Source: Hugenholtzia roseola DSM 9546 (GTDB lineage Bacteria; Bacteroidota; Bacteroidia; Cytophagales; Bernardetiaceae). Taken from it: DNA of 64,000 bases. The stretch covers positions 100,204 through 164,203 of the forward strand of contig NZ_KE383886.1 of assembly GCF_000422585.1 (NCBI RefSeq). Direction: 5' to 3'. The translations under genes were made by a program, and so were the position numbers. Below, in pieces: positions 54,251 to 62,728 of the stretch; position 1 is the stretch's first letter; every line of letters begins with the position of its first letter. The notes beneath the pieces are model-generated. The model was not told where the DNA came from. It saw nothing but the letters and a program-made list of their open reading frames with translations, and searched no databases.

Positions 54251-55573
54251 ATGAGTTTAGAACTACTTGCCATTTTGCTTTTTTTGCTCATCTTGGCGGT
54301 CTTATTTTCAGGCTACCCTGTGGCATTTACCTTAGGTGGGGTTTCTATTTTGGTAGGAATTGCACTCTTGGGGATTGGGTATTTAGACCTTTTGGCGTTG
54401 CGTATTTATGGTACAATGCAAAATATTGTGCTTTTGTCTGTCCCTCTTTTTATTTTTATGGGCGTGATATTAGAAAAATCGGGCATAGCCGAAGACATGC
54501 TCCAAACCCTAACTCTGATGTTGGGCAAACTCAAAGGCGGCTTGGCTTTGGCGGTGATTGTAGTGGGGCTTTTATTGGCAGCCTCAACAGGGGTTGTCGG
54601 CGCAACGGTGGTAACAATGGGGCTTATTAGTCTGCCTGCCATGCTCAAAAGGGGCTACCCTGCTACCCTTTCCACAGGCGTAATTGCCTCGGCAGGCACT
54701 TTGGGGCAAATCATTCCGCCCAGCGTGGTCTTGATTTTGTTGGGTAGCGTCATCAATGTGCCTGTGGGCGATATGTTTATGGGGGCTGTCATACCAGGGC
54801 TGCTCCTAACTTTTGCCTATATGCTCTATGTGCTAATTTTTGCCTACCTCAAACCGCAATCTGCCCCTGCTGCCACTGATGAAGAGTTAGCCGAATTTCG
54901 CACCGAAGGACAAGGTAGCCGCATTTTTTCGGCGTTCATCTTGCCTTTTTTACTTATCCTAACCGTCTTGGGTTCGATTTTTACAGGCATCGCAACCCCC
55001 ACCGAAGCGGCAGGCATTGGCGCATTTACGGCAATCTTGATGGCACTTTTAAGGCGCAAACTCTCCTTCAAGATGTTACAAGAAACGGCGCGTACTACCA
55101 CTTTCCTAACTTCTATGGTCTTTATGATTTTGGTAGGCGCATCGGCTTTTAGTCTTACCTTTCGCGAACTCAAAGGTGATGATATGATTGTCAATGCCGT
55201 AACACAAAGCGGACTTTCTGCCCCTATGTTTGTGTTGGTAGCCATGCTTGGGATTTTTATTGCAGGTTTTTTTATAGATTTTATAGAAATTATTTTTATT
55301 TTCGTTCCGATTCTCACGCCCATTTTTGCAGCCTACGGCTTAGATTTGCTTTGGGTCGGGATATTGATAACGATGAACCTACAAACCTCTTTCCTAACGC
55401 CGCCTTTCGGCTTTTCGCTTTTCTACCTCAAAGGCGTTGCGCCGCCTTCGGTCAAGACCAGCGATTTATACAAAGGCATCATTCCTTTTCTGCTCATTCA
55501 AATTGCACTCTTAGCAATCGTTTATTTCTACCCTCAAATTGCTACTTGGCTGCCCAACTACCTCAATTCTTAG
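54251..55573 (+). CDS. dctM: TRAP transporter large permease (DctM)
   Basis: A 440-residue membrane protein with about twelve to thirteen segments. DctM markers include GYPVAFTLGGVSILVG near the start, STGVVGATVVTMGLISLPAM, IASAGTLGQIIPPSVVLILL and FLTPPFGFSLFYLKGVAP near the end. It forms the cation-coupled import channel with DctQ and receives substrate from DctP. It is spaced 61 bases after dctQ and 37 bases before dctP, so one operon is likely. Confidence 0.95.
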   Translation: MSLELLAILLFLLILAVLFSGYPVAFTLGGVSILVGIALLGIGYLDLLALRIYGTMQNIVLLSVPLFIFMGVILEKSGIAEDMLQTLTLMLGKLKGGLALAVIVVGLLLAASTGVVGATVVTMGLISLPAMLKRGYPATLSTGVIASAGTLGQIIPPSVVLILLGSVINVPVGDMFMGAVIPGLLLTFAYMLYVLIFAYLKPQSAPAATDEELAEFRTEGQGSRIFSAFILPFLLILTVLGSIFTGIATPTEAAGIGAFTAILMALLRRKLSFKMLQETARTTTFLTSMVFMILVGASAFSLTFRELKGDDMIVNAVTQSGLSAPMFVLVAMLGIFIAGFFIDFIEIIFIFVPILTPIFAAYGLDLLWVGILITMNLQTSFLTPPFGFSLFYLKGVAPPSVKTSDLYKGIIPFLLIQIALLAIVYFYPQIATWLPNYLNS

Positions 55574-55610
55574 TCAAATTTCTCTTTTCTAACCCAAAAC
55601 AACACAAAAG

Positions 55611-56798
55611 ATGCAACCTCAACACACTCCGCCACAGCCGCCGCAATCGGAAAATAAAGAAGAGCAAAAGGCTTCTTCGCGCCGCAAGTTTCTTTCGCAG
55701 GCTTTGAAAGGCTCGGCTGCCTTTTCGCTATTAGGATTAGCCGCCTGCCGTCAGGATTTGAAACAAGAAACCACAACCGAAAATACCGCCGCCACAGGTG
55801 CTGCCAACGCCGCCACAATAGAGTGGAAATGCGCCACTACTTGGCCTCCCAACTTTCCCGTTGTGGGTGAAGGCGTGCAGCTCATGGCTGATTGGATAGA
55901 CAAAATGTCGGCAGGACGGCTCAAAATCAAGGTCTATGGCGGCGGTGAATTAGTCCCTGCCCTCGAACTTTTTGATGCCGTAAGCAATGGGGCTATTCAG
56001 ATGGGACATGGTGCTTCTTATTATTGGGGGGGCAAAATCCCTGCAAGCAACTTTTTTGCCGCTGTGCCTTTTGGTCTGAACGCACAACAGATGAACGCTT
56101 GGCTAATTAGTGGCGGCGGCATGGCTCTTTGGGAGGAAATCTACACGCCTTTCAATGTGCTGCCGCTTCCTGGGGGCAATACAGGCGTGCAGATGGGCGG
56201 CTGGTTCAATAAAGAAATTAAATCCTTAGCCGATATGAAGGGACTCAAAATGCGCATGCCCGGCTTGGGCGGCAAAGTCGTTACCGAATTGGGGGGCGCA
56301 ACTATCCAAATTGCAGGGGGCGAAATTTATACAAGCCTCGAACGTGGCGTAATCGACGCTGCCGAATGGATTGGTCCTTATCACGATTATACCTTAGGTT
56401 TCCATAAAATTGCGAAATACTACTACTATCCAGGGTGGCACGAACCGGGAACAACCCTCGAAGTTATCATCAACAAACAAGCCTTCGAAAAACTGCCTGC
56501 CGATTTGCAAGAAATTGTCCGCACAGCCGCCTATCGTGCCAATCATTGGATGCTTTCACAATTTGAAGCCAAGAATAATGAGTACCTACAAAAACTTATC
56601 AACGAGGAAGGCGTAAAATTGGTCAAGTTCCCCGACGAAGTTTTGAAGGCTGCTAAAACCGCTACTGACAAAATCCTAAACGAAGTAGCTACACAAGACG
56701 CTGCCGCCAAAAAAGTCTATGATAGCCTATTGGCTTTCAAAAAAGGCATCAGTGCTTGGAATCAGACTTCGGAAGTTGCCATTCAACCCTATTTATAA
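55611..56798 (+). CDS. dctP: TRAP transporter substrate-binding lipoprotein (DctP)
   Basis: A 395-residue extracytoplasmic solute receptor. The N-terminus carries a twin-arginine motif (SSRRKFLSQALKG, about residue 22-34) and a lipobox (LLGLAAC, Cys about 44), so it should be exported by Tat and anchored as a lipoprotein. The mature part is DctP-like: WKCATTWPPNFPVVGEGVQL, GGELVPALELFDAVSNGAIQ, MPGLGGKVVTELGGA and WIGPYHDYTLGFHKIAKYYY. The ATW-PxNFP start and the WIGPYHD motif resemble receptors for keto acids or lactate; the ligand is inferred only by resemblance. A strong terminator follows. Confidence 0.9.
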   Translation: MQPQHTPPQPPQSENKEEQKASSRRKFLSQALKGSAAFSLLGLAACRQDLKQETTTENTAATGAANAATIEWKCATTWPPNFPVVGEGVQLMADWIDKMSAGRLKIKVYGGGELVPALELFDAVSNGAIQMGHGASYYWGGKIPASNFFAAVPFGLNAQQMNAWLISGGGMALWEEIYTPFNVLPLPGGNTGVQMGGWFNKEIKSLADMKGLKMRMPGLGGKVVTELGGATIQIAGGEIYTSLERGVIDAAEWIGPYHDYTLGFHKIAKYYYYPGWHEPGTTLEVIINKQAFEKLPADLQEIVRTAAYRANHWMLSQFEAKNNEYLQKLINEEGVKLVKFPDEVLKAAKTATDKILNEVATQDAAAKKVYDSLLAFKKGISAWNQTSEVAIQPYL

Positions 56799-56807
56799 GC
56801 CCAAAAC

Positions 56808-56838
56808 AAACCCTTCTCTTAGTCGGAGAAGGGTTTTT
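56808..56838 (+). terminator. Terminator of the TRAP operon
   Basis: AAACCCTTCTC and GAGAAGGGTTT pair around TTAGTCG and run into TTTTT. It lies 10 bases after the dctP stop. Confidence 0.88.
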
Positions 56839-56895
56839 GAGTACCTTTTTCAAACAACCTACTAAAAAATAGTGGCTAAGGCAGCGAAAACTTAG

Positions 56896-56964
56896 GTCTT
56901 ACCCGAAGTGGATTGAAATAAGAAAGTATTTTCAGACCCAAAACGGATTTAAACCAAATTTTAT
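56896..56964. repeat. Dispersed ~55-bp repeat, copy 3
   Basis: GATTGAAATAAGAAAGTATT leads into TTTTCAGACCCAAAACGG and ATTTAAACCAAATTTTAT, matching copy 2 at 52050-52122 block by block. The last bases overlap the end region of the hydrolase gene. Confidence 0.65.
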
Positions 56965-58187
56965 AGGTCGGTATGGCTCAACCATTCGTCGAGCTTTTGA
57001 TAAACTGCCTGACTTGCAAGCAGTTGCAGGTGGTTGATGCCCTTTAAGGTGTATTGACGATGGGCGGGAAAATAGAGTTGCCATTTTTCGTCTTGATGCT
57101 TGCCCAGCGCACTGCCAAGTGGTACTAAGCCATCGCCTACCCATTCGGGTAGCAAATGGGCTTGATTTTCCTGCGAAACAAGTCCTGCTATGGCATAAGA
57201 AGCCAAGCGTGTAGGCAGGGGAATAGGCTTTGACCTACGCAAGTTGGCATCAAATTTATCGCCATCTTGCCAATCTTCGTCTATGATATTGCCATAGCGA
57301 AGGTCGGTAATGCCTGCGCTTCTGATTTTGCCCAAACGCGCAAAGGGCGCACTATAAGGGTGTATTTCCAAGATGTTGTCTATCTGATTGCCTGCCCTTT
57401 CGAGCGGTGCGCCATGGTGGGGTGTGCCGAGAAAAAAGAGTTTGCGTACCTTTCCTATCCAGTGGTGCTGCACCAGATTGCCATAATACAAAGCACTTCG
57501 ACTCACAAGTCCGCCCATGCTATGCGTGAGTAGGTAGATTTCAGTGATTTGGGGGTAGCTTTTTTGTAAATTTTCTAAGGCGGCAGCGAAACTTTTGCCA
57601 TTTTCAGAAATATGTCTGCCTGTATTGTAGTGCAGATAAAGCGTCGTGAGGTTGTGTTTTTGGGCAAGAGCTTCGCCATGGTTCTGACCTTTGTAGAGCC
57701 ATTGTAAGTCGTTCATACAAAGCCCATGCACCATAATCATCAATCTGCCCTTTGTTTTTTCCAAATCTTCCGTTAGGGTAAGATTTTTTAGCGAGATGCC
57801 ATTTTTTCTAAACTGCATCATAATTGCTAACGGGTTTTTCCTGCCTTCGAGGTAGTCGCCCAAAACCCCATTGAGAGCCGAAACGACAACTTCGCGAGCT
57901 TGTGAAGAGGAGGTCTTTTTGAGTATTTTACCAAGCCGCCCAAGCGATTTATCTACACCTGCCCCCACTAAAAGGGTAATGCGGCGGATAAGCCAATACA
58001 CAAAACGCGCAATGCCGCTGGTTCTTTGCAGGCGTGGATTGCCTTGTAGAAGTGCGGTGGCAGATATGCGGGCGTGTAGGGCTTCAACAATTTGCACAAT
58101 CCCAAGTACCGCTTCGGTAGAGAGCTGCCCTGCACCTCGTAAGTCTTCGGTTATCGTGGGAGTAGGATTTTTATGGTCAGATGGCAT
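56961..58187 (-). CDS. Alpha/beta hydrolase (PGAP1/lipase-like)
   Basis: A 408-residue cytosolic-looking hydrolase with no signal peptide. The oxyanion region is LMIMVHGLCMNDLQWLY (about 150) and the nucleophile elbow is LLTHSMGGLVSRSALYY (about 220), then FFLGTPHHGAPLERAGNQID. A catalytic His is plausible in KGINHLQLLAS near the C-terminus. The layout matches PGAP1-like esterases and EstA-type lipases. The substrate is unknown. It converges on the TRAP operon. Confidence 0.82.
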   Translation of the reverse strand: MPSDHKNPTPTITEDLRGAGQLSTEAVLGIVQIVEALHARISATALLQGNPRLQRTSGIARFVYWLIRRITLLVGAGVDKSLGRLGKILKKTSSSQAREVVVSALNGVLGDYLEGRKNPLAIMMQFRKNGISLKNLTLTEDLEKTKGRLMIMVHGLCMNDLQWLYKGQNHGEALAQKHNLTTLYLHYNTGRHISENGKSFAAALENLQKSYPQITEIYLLTHSMGGLVSRSALYYGNLVQHHWIGKVRKLFFLGTPHHGAPLERAGNQIDNILEIHPYSAPFARLGKIRSAGITDLRYGNIIDEDWQDGDKFDANLRRSKPIPLPTRLASYAIAGLVSQENQAHLLPEWVGDGLVPLGSALGKHQDEKWQLYFPAHRQYTLKGINHLQLLASQAVYQKLDEWLSHTDL

Positions 58188-58312
58188 AAAGAGAGGGAAA
58201 AGGGCGAAAAGTTTTTCGGTAAGAAAAGCAAGTTACGACAAAGAATTCAACTTATCTTAACTTATCCTATGAAGGGGCTGATTTTATTTTTCTAAGGCAC
58301 AAGAAAAAAACT

Positions 58313-58771
58313 TCACAAGGCAAAGGAAAAATAAGCTACGCCCAATTCCACGTCTTTTCTTTTTGTCAGATGTTTGCGGTAGAAAGCGATTGCGTCTTGG
58401 TCGTCGGCTTCGGCTTGCACAAAGATTTCAGATATATTTTCTTTTTTAAGGTAAGATTTTGTAAAGTCTAATAATTTTGACCCTATTCCCTTGCCTCTAT
58501 GTTTTTCCACAACGGCAATATCATAGAGATACGCCAATTTTTTGTCTTGGTTGTGATAACAATCTTCGAGCAGGTAGAGTGTAAGTCCGCCCAAAATGAG
58601 GTTTTCTTTTTTGGCTACAAAAGCCCTAAAATCGGGTCTTGCTAAGATTTTTGTTGCTTTTTCTTCGGAAAGCAGTTCGAAATGAGGCGTTTCAAAGGCT
58701 TCTGCCAAAAGGCAAACGAAGGTGCGAAAATCTGCCACAGCAACAGGCGAAAGTAGTTCAATCTGTATCAT
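58313..58771 (-). CDS. GNAT acetyltransferase, AAC(3)-I-like
   Basis: A 152-residue GNAT-fold protein. The acetyl-CoA motif A is YLYDIAVVEKHRGKGIGSKLL (Q/RxxGxG/A type, about 80-100), split by HRGKGIG; the preceding LILGGLTLYLLE and the following IFVQADADDQ-like segment (IFVQAEADDQDAIAFYRK) resemble aminoglycoside 3-N-acetyltransferases of the AAC(3)-I class. Chromosomal relatives often act on other amines, so resistance should not be assumed. It stands alone between convergent and divergent neighbours. Confidence 0.75.
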   Translation of the reverse strand: MIQIELLSPVAVADFRTFVCLLAEAFETPHFELLSEEKATKILARPDFRAFVAKKENLILGGLTLYLLEDCYHNQDKKLAYLYDIAVVEKHRGKGIGSKLLDFTKSYLKKENISEIFVQAEADDQDAIAFYRKHLTKRKDVELGVAYFSFAL

Positions 58772-58896
58772 TTAAAGTCTGTTTGAAGTCTGTTTGAAGT
58801 CTGTTTTGGATTTTTTTCGAAAACAACAACAACAAAATCCTTGCTTTGGGTTCGAGGCAGCATCAGATTCTGCGGCGGCTTGTCCCCTTTTTTCCG

Positions 58897-58904
58897 TACC
58901 TTTG
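58897..58904 (+). promoter_or_regulatory. Bacteroidota -7 box of the RluA-type gene
   Basis: TACCTTTG followed by CGAAAA, 50 bases before the ATG at 58954. It lies inside a longer open frame and supports the shorter start. Confidence 0.55.
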
Positions 58905-58953
58905 CGAAAAAATCCAGAGTTTTAATCAAAAGTTTCTAATCGATACCCTTCCC

Positions 58954-60009
58954 ATGTCCGACCTAACCGAAATTTTAGACGACGAGCAATCTCTCTCTTT
59001 CAATCCCACCGATGATGACGACGATGAAATGCTCCACGAACACCATCGCATCTTGGTTGATGGCGGGCAGGAGCCAATTCGTTTAGATAAGTTTTTGGTC
59101 ATTCGCTTGCATCGCGTTACGCGCAATCGCCTGCAAAATGCCATTAAGGGCGAATTTGTCAAGGTCAATGAAAAAGCCGTCAAGCCAAACCACTTATTGC
59201 GCCCACACGATGTCGTTACGGTCTGTTTGCCCGAACCTGTGCGCGATATGAAGAATGTAGAGCCAGAGGCAATTCCGCTTTCTATTTTTTATGAAGACGA
59301 CGATATTTTGCTTATCAATAAGCCTGCAAATTTGGTGGCGCACCCTGCTTCCGAAAATTGGTCGGGTACGCTTGCCAATGGCGTAGTGCATTATTTACAG
59401 CAACAGGGGCTACCTTTTTTTGGCTTGTCGCACCGTTTGGATAAGGATACCACAGGGCTTTTGGTCGTACCCAAAAATGAAAATGCACGCGATAAATTAG
59501 GCAAACAGTTTTTTCACCATACCATCGAGCGCACCTACTACGCCTTAGTTTGGGGCGAAGTCAAAGAGGACAAAGGCACGATACGCGGACATTTGGCGCG
59601 TTGGAAAAACGATAGGCGCATTATGATAGTAGAAGAAGACGGCAGCAGAGGCAAACATGCCGTAACACACTACCAAGTCTTGAAACGATTGCGGTATGTA
59701 ACTTTGGTCAAATGCAACCTCGAAACAGGCAGAACGCACCAGATTCGCGCCCACATGAAGCACCTCGGACATCCGCTTTTTGGAGATGCCCCCTACGGTG
59801 GTACGCGCATTATCAAGGGTTCAGTGTTTTCCAAGTACCTTGCCTTTGTTCAAAATTGCTTTGATATTTTGCCCCGACAGGCACTGCACGCCAAATCTTT
59901 GGGCTTTAAGCACCCAAAAGATGAGCGTTGGGTACAATTCGAATCCGAACTACCCGAAGATTTTACCACTGTTTTAGAAAGATGGGAAAAGTATGTTAAA
60001 TATGTATAG
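58954..60009 (+). CDS. RluA-family pseudouridine synthase
   Basis: A 351-residue enzyme converting uridine to pseudouridine in rRNA or tRNA. The N-terminus is acidic, followed by an S4 RNA-binding domain (RLDKFLVIRLHRVTRNRLQ, about 38-95). The catalytic Asp is in the signature LSHRLDKDTTGLLVVPKN (about 165). GRTHQIRAHMKHLGHPLFGD is the C-terminal family signature. This is the RluC/RluD-like subgroup; the exact target is not evident. The ATG at 58954 (MSDLTEILDD) is chosen from the -7 box. A strong terminator follows. Confidence 0.93.
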   Translation: MSDLTEILDDEQSLSFNPTDDDDDEMLHEHHRILVDGGQEPIRLDKFLVIRLHRVTRNRLQNAIKGEFVKVNEKAVKPNHLLRPHDVVTVCLPEPVRDMKNVEPEAIPLSIFYEDDDILLINKPANLVAHPASENWSGTLANGVVHYLQQQGLPFFGLSHRLDKDTTGLLVVPKNENARDKLGKQFFHHTIERTYYALVWGEVKEDKGTIRGHLARWKNDRRIMIVEEDGSRGKHAVTHYQVLKRLRYVTLVKCNLETGRTHQIRAHMKHLGHPLFGDAPYGGTRIIKGSVFSKYLAFVQNCFDILPRQALHAKSLGFKHPKDERWVQFESELPEDFTTVLERWEKYVKYV

Positions 60010-60022
60010 GATTTGCAACCGT

Positions 60023-60055
60023 CGCCGAGGGCGTTGCCCGTCGGCGAGGTTTTTT
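60023..60055 (+). terminator. Terminator of the RluA-type gene
   Basis: CGCCGAGGGC and GCCCGTCGGCG pair around GTT with a one-base bulge, followed by AGGTTTTTT. It starts 14 bases after the stop. Confidence 0.85.
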
Positions 60056-60147
60056 CTTTACAACTAAACAATAAGAGCGTTACCCGTCGGCGAGGTTTTT
60101 TTTCCAACCATCAATAAGAGCGTTGCCCGTCGGCGAGGTTTTTTCTT
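60028..60147 (+). repeat. Triplicated terminator 3' arm
   Basis: The string GCGTTRCCCGTCGGCGAGGT plus a T-run occurs three times with a 43-45 bp period (about 60031, 60077, 60121). Only the first copy has the complementary left arm; the second and third keep AATAAGAGCGTT instead. The tandem array lies between the RluA-type gene and the serine dehydratase gene. Confidence 0.85.
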
Positions 60148-60271
60148 TTCCCTGCGCTTTTCTATCCAAAAAAGTGCTAACTTTAAGAAATTTGCCTTTA
60201 CACAAGTTTTGCTTGCTGTTTGTTTCTAAAATTTTGCAGTTGCCCACACCCTTTCTCAAACTTGCTTTTCT

Positions 60272-61183
60272 ATGGAACTTCTCTTTAATAACTTCGAGGC
60301 TTGGAAAAAATATTGTCAGCAGGAGCAGAAAGCCCTTTATGTGCCTGTTTTAGACTATGAAATGAATTTGCGCGGACGCAGCGAAGCCGAAATTTGGGCG
60401 CATTTGCGCAAAGCCTATCGCGTCATGAGCGAAGCCGTAGAAACGGGTTTGCAGGAAGACATGACCTCGCGTTCGGGTATGATAAACAATGGGGCAAAGC
60501 GTGTCTATCAGTACCCTACGCCTGTCTTATCGCTTGAATTTCAGCAACTTATCGCGCGTGCCTTAGCTGCCAAAGAGGTCAATTCTTGTATGGGGCGTAT
60601 TGTAGCTGCACCCACAGCAGGGGCTTCTGGCATTTTGCCCGGTACGCTTTATACGCTACAAAAAATTCACGACATCGAGGAAGAGCGCATCTTAGAAGGC
60701 TTGTTGGTGTCGGCAGGTATTGCGCTTATCATCGAGCAGCAGGCTTCTTTGGCAGGGGCGGTCGGTGGCTGTCAAGCCGAAACGGGCAGTGCGGCAGCGA
60801 TGGCTTCGGGGGCAATGGTCTTTATTTTGGGGGGCGATATTGATGCTGTCTTCAATGCCGTTGCGATTACGATACAATGCATGTTGGGGCTGGTCTGCGA
60901 CCCTGTGGCAGGGCTTGTAGAAGTGCCTTGTGTTGTCAGAAATGCGAGTGCGGCGGCGATAGCCTTTTCTTCGGCACAAATTGCCTTAGCAGGCGTAGGG
61001 GCGGTTATTCCCGTAGATGAGTGTGTGGCGGCGATGGGCGAAATTGGGCAAAGCATGGAGGTGCGATACAAAGAAACCGCTTTGGGCGGCTTGGCGGCTA
61101 CTCCCACAGGGCAGCGCATTGCCAAAAGTGTCCTGATTAGCGATATTGAAATGATGGAAGACGAGCAAGAATCGGAAAAGTAA
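60272..61183 (+). CDS. sdaAA: L-serine dehydratase, iron-sulfur-dependent, alpha subunit
   Basis: A 303-residue protein of the [4Fe-4S] L-serine ammonia-lyase family, which deaminates serine to pyruvate. The core carries VAAPTAGASGILPGTLYTL, GGCQAETGSAAAMASGAMVF and LVCDPVAGLVEVPCVVRNA, with the cluster cysteines in GGCQ, LVCDP and VPCV. A separate beta subunit gene is not in the window, so it must be elsewhere or the protein acts alone. A near-consensus -7 box (TAACTTTA, 60178-60185) lies upstream. Confidence 0.92.
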   Translation: MELLFNNFEAWKKYCQQEQKALYVPVLDYEMNLRGRSEAEIWAHLRKAYRVMSEAVETGLQEDMTSRSGMINNGAKRVYQYPTPVLSLEFQQLIARALAAKEVNSCMGRIVAAPTAGASGILPGTLYTLQKIHDIEEERILEGLLVSAGIALIIEQQASLAGAVGGCQAETGSAAAMASGAMVFILGGDIDAVFNAVAITIQCMLGLVCDPVAGLVEVPCVVRNASAAAIAFSSAQIALAGVGAVIPVDECVAAMGEIGQSMEVRYKETALGGLAATPTGQRIAKSVLISDIEMMEDEQESEK

Positions 61184-61951
61184 ATCTTTCTAAACAAAAG
61201 GAAATAACATTTCCCAAAGAGATGTTATTTCTACACCATTTTTTCGATAGGATTGCGGAAAAAAAACAATTCTACGCCTTTATTCCCGTATAAAGTTTAG
61301 GGAAAGGGGGGGGGTGGTGTACCAATCTGCTTTTTCAGAAATATACTGCTGCTTATTGGCTTTATTTCTGCTTTCTTCTGATTTGTTCTGTATTTTTTTA
61401 TTTTTGATAAGTATTCTAAAATACGGACATTTGCCATTTATAGATAAGTCTTTTCCATCATTGCCTTTTCTGAATTTAATAAGTTCAAATTGTTCAGGAT
61501 TAAATTTATGTAGAAATGTTATCGGTACTCCCCGTTGGGCGTAGTCTCCGACTACGACCTGTCAATAGGGCAAATCTTAGATTTGCATTGCAAGATACTG
61601 CAAAAATAGCAAAAAACTTATACAAAATGCTATTTTTTAGATGTTTTGATAGTAACAGTCCTGCAAATCTAAGATTTGCTGAATGGATAAGTCTTAGTCG
61701 CAGGCTAAGCCTAACACTTAGTTTATTCTTGGGTTATGGGAACACTGCAAACAACGGGGGGGTAGGCTTTTCACCGTTGCAAGTTACACCTTTTCCCCAA
61801 AGGGCGCAAGTTTTTTTCACTTTTTTGTTGCCAAAATTTGTAGGGCTATTCGTAAGTAAATAGTTTTCTGTTTTTACAAAGATACAAAAAAAGAAAAAGC
61901 AAGTCCCAATATTGAGAGCATGTTTTTTAGTTTGGATATTATTGTGTTTTT
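61184..61951. other. Repeat-rich intergenic region
   Basis: About 770 bases with no convincing gene. It holds a hairpin after the serine dehydratase (61201-61231: GAAATAACAT / ATGTTATTTC) and several palindromes at 61540-61556, 61570-61586 and 61673-61689. Short plus-strand frames (61314-61544, 61516-61863) cross these repeats and are not called. Confidence 0.55.
61540..61689. repeat. Cluster of short palindromes
   Basis: CGTAGTC-TCC-GACTACG at 61540-61556, GCAAATC-TTA-GATTTGC at 61570-61586 and GCAAATC-TAA-GATTTGC at 61673-61689. The last two are the same palindrome in opposite orientation about 100 bases apart, so the intervening segment is flanked by inverted repeats. Confidence 0.75.
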
Positions 61952-62278
61952 TTAATCCACATAGGTTTCCTTGATGACTGCTTTCACTTCTTCAATGGTT
62001 TCTTCGCCTAAGTGTGTTATCGTTTTTGTTATCCTACTCTTGTCTATGGTGCGAATTTGGTCTATGACTATCCAATTCTCTTGCCCTTCCAAATCAAAAC
62101 TTATCCTTGTTGGATAGTTTCTTGATTGCGAAGTTATCGGACAAACTACAATCGTTGCCAAATACTTGTTCATTTCATTGGGCGAAACAATCAGGCAGGG
62201 GCGTTTTTTCTTGATTTCACTGCCTACTGTTGGGTCTAAATTGACAACAACAATGTCATACTGCAAATAATTTATCAT
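61952..62278 (-). CDS. mazF: MazF/PemK-family endoribonuclease toxin
   Basis: A 108-residue toxin with the family start YLQYDIVVVNLDPTVGSEIK, the core RPCLIVSPNEMN and ATIVVCPITSQSR, and the strand NWIVIDQIRTIDKSRI. MazF toxins cleave mRNA at short sites when the antitoxin is degraded. The ATG at 62278 is one base after the stop of the mazE-like gene, so the two are translationally coupled. A longer frame to 62353 overlaps mazE and is not used. Confidence 0.9.
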   Translation of the reverse strand: MINYLQYDIVVVNLDPTVGSEIKKKRPCLIVSPNEMNKYLATIVVCPITSQSRNYPTRISFDLEGQENWIVIDQIRTIDKSRITKTITHLGEETIEEVKAVIKETYVD

Positions 62279-62279
62279 T

Positions 62280-62516
62280 TTAGTCCCAATTTTCGTCGTC
62301 AAGAACACCATCAATGAGTAACGTGTCGTCCCCGTTACGGTGCATTTCTGCAAAGGCAGCTTCCCAATTTTTTCGGGGTTCAGAAATAGGTTTTAAGATG
62401 ATATAATCATTCTCTAAAATAAGTTCTACTTTGTCAGTAATTTGATACTTATCTAAGAGGTTTTTACTTATCCTGATGCCTTTTGAGTTGCCAATCTGTA
62501 TTACTGAAACTTGCAT
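62280..62516 (-). CDS. mazE: MazE/AbrB-family antitoxin
   Basis: A 78-residue antitoxin with a swapped-hairpin AbrB DNA-binding domain at the N-terminus (MQVSVIQIGNSKGIRISKNL, then VELILENDYIILKPI) and an acidic, disordered C-terminal tail (about 50-78) that would neutralise MazF. The ATG at 62516 begins the AbrB fold; an upstream ATG at 62534 is also possible. Likely self-represses the operon. Confidence 0.88.
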   Translation of the reverse strand: MQVSVIQIGNSKGIRISKNLLDKYQITDKVELILENDYIILKPISEPRKNWEAAFAEMHRNGDDTLLIDGVLDDENWD

Positions 62517-62605
62517 AGTCCTTAGGTTTTGCATTGCTTGTATTTACAACGTAATTACTGTTTGTTTGGTTGTACTTTTTGTACTTTGCTTTTGCAGTGG
62601 GGCAT

Positions 62606-62640
62606 AACGGAAAAATCCTTGCGAAGGGCGGATTTGATAC
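62606..62640. repeat. 35-bp repeat downstream of Rpn-like gene, copy 1
   Basis: AACGGAAAAATCCTTGCGAA, then GGGCG and TTGATAC after a three-base difference. The second copy is at 63718-63752. Each copy lies within 90 bases after the stop of an Rpn-like gene. Confidence 0.75.
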
Positions 62641-62728
62641 TACTTTCCTTTCTACTCACAAAAATTTATAGAAAGTGCAAAAGTTTAAATTAAGCATATC
62701 TGTTTGCCTTTTGGCAAACTTAATGTTT

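Noticed and set aside
60028..60147. Short CRISPR array
   Set aside because: Repeat units include a T-run and share a terminator arm; only three copies, spacers are similar to each other, and no cas genes are present.
61314..61863. Two overlapping plus-strand open frames
   Set aside because: They run through palindromic repeats, contain no recognisable domain and lack a start context.
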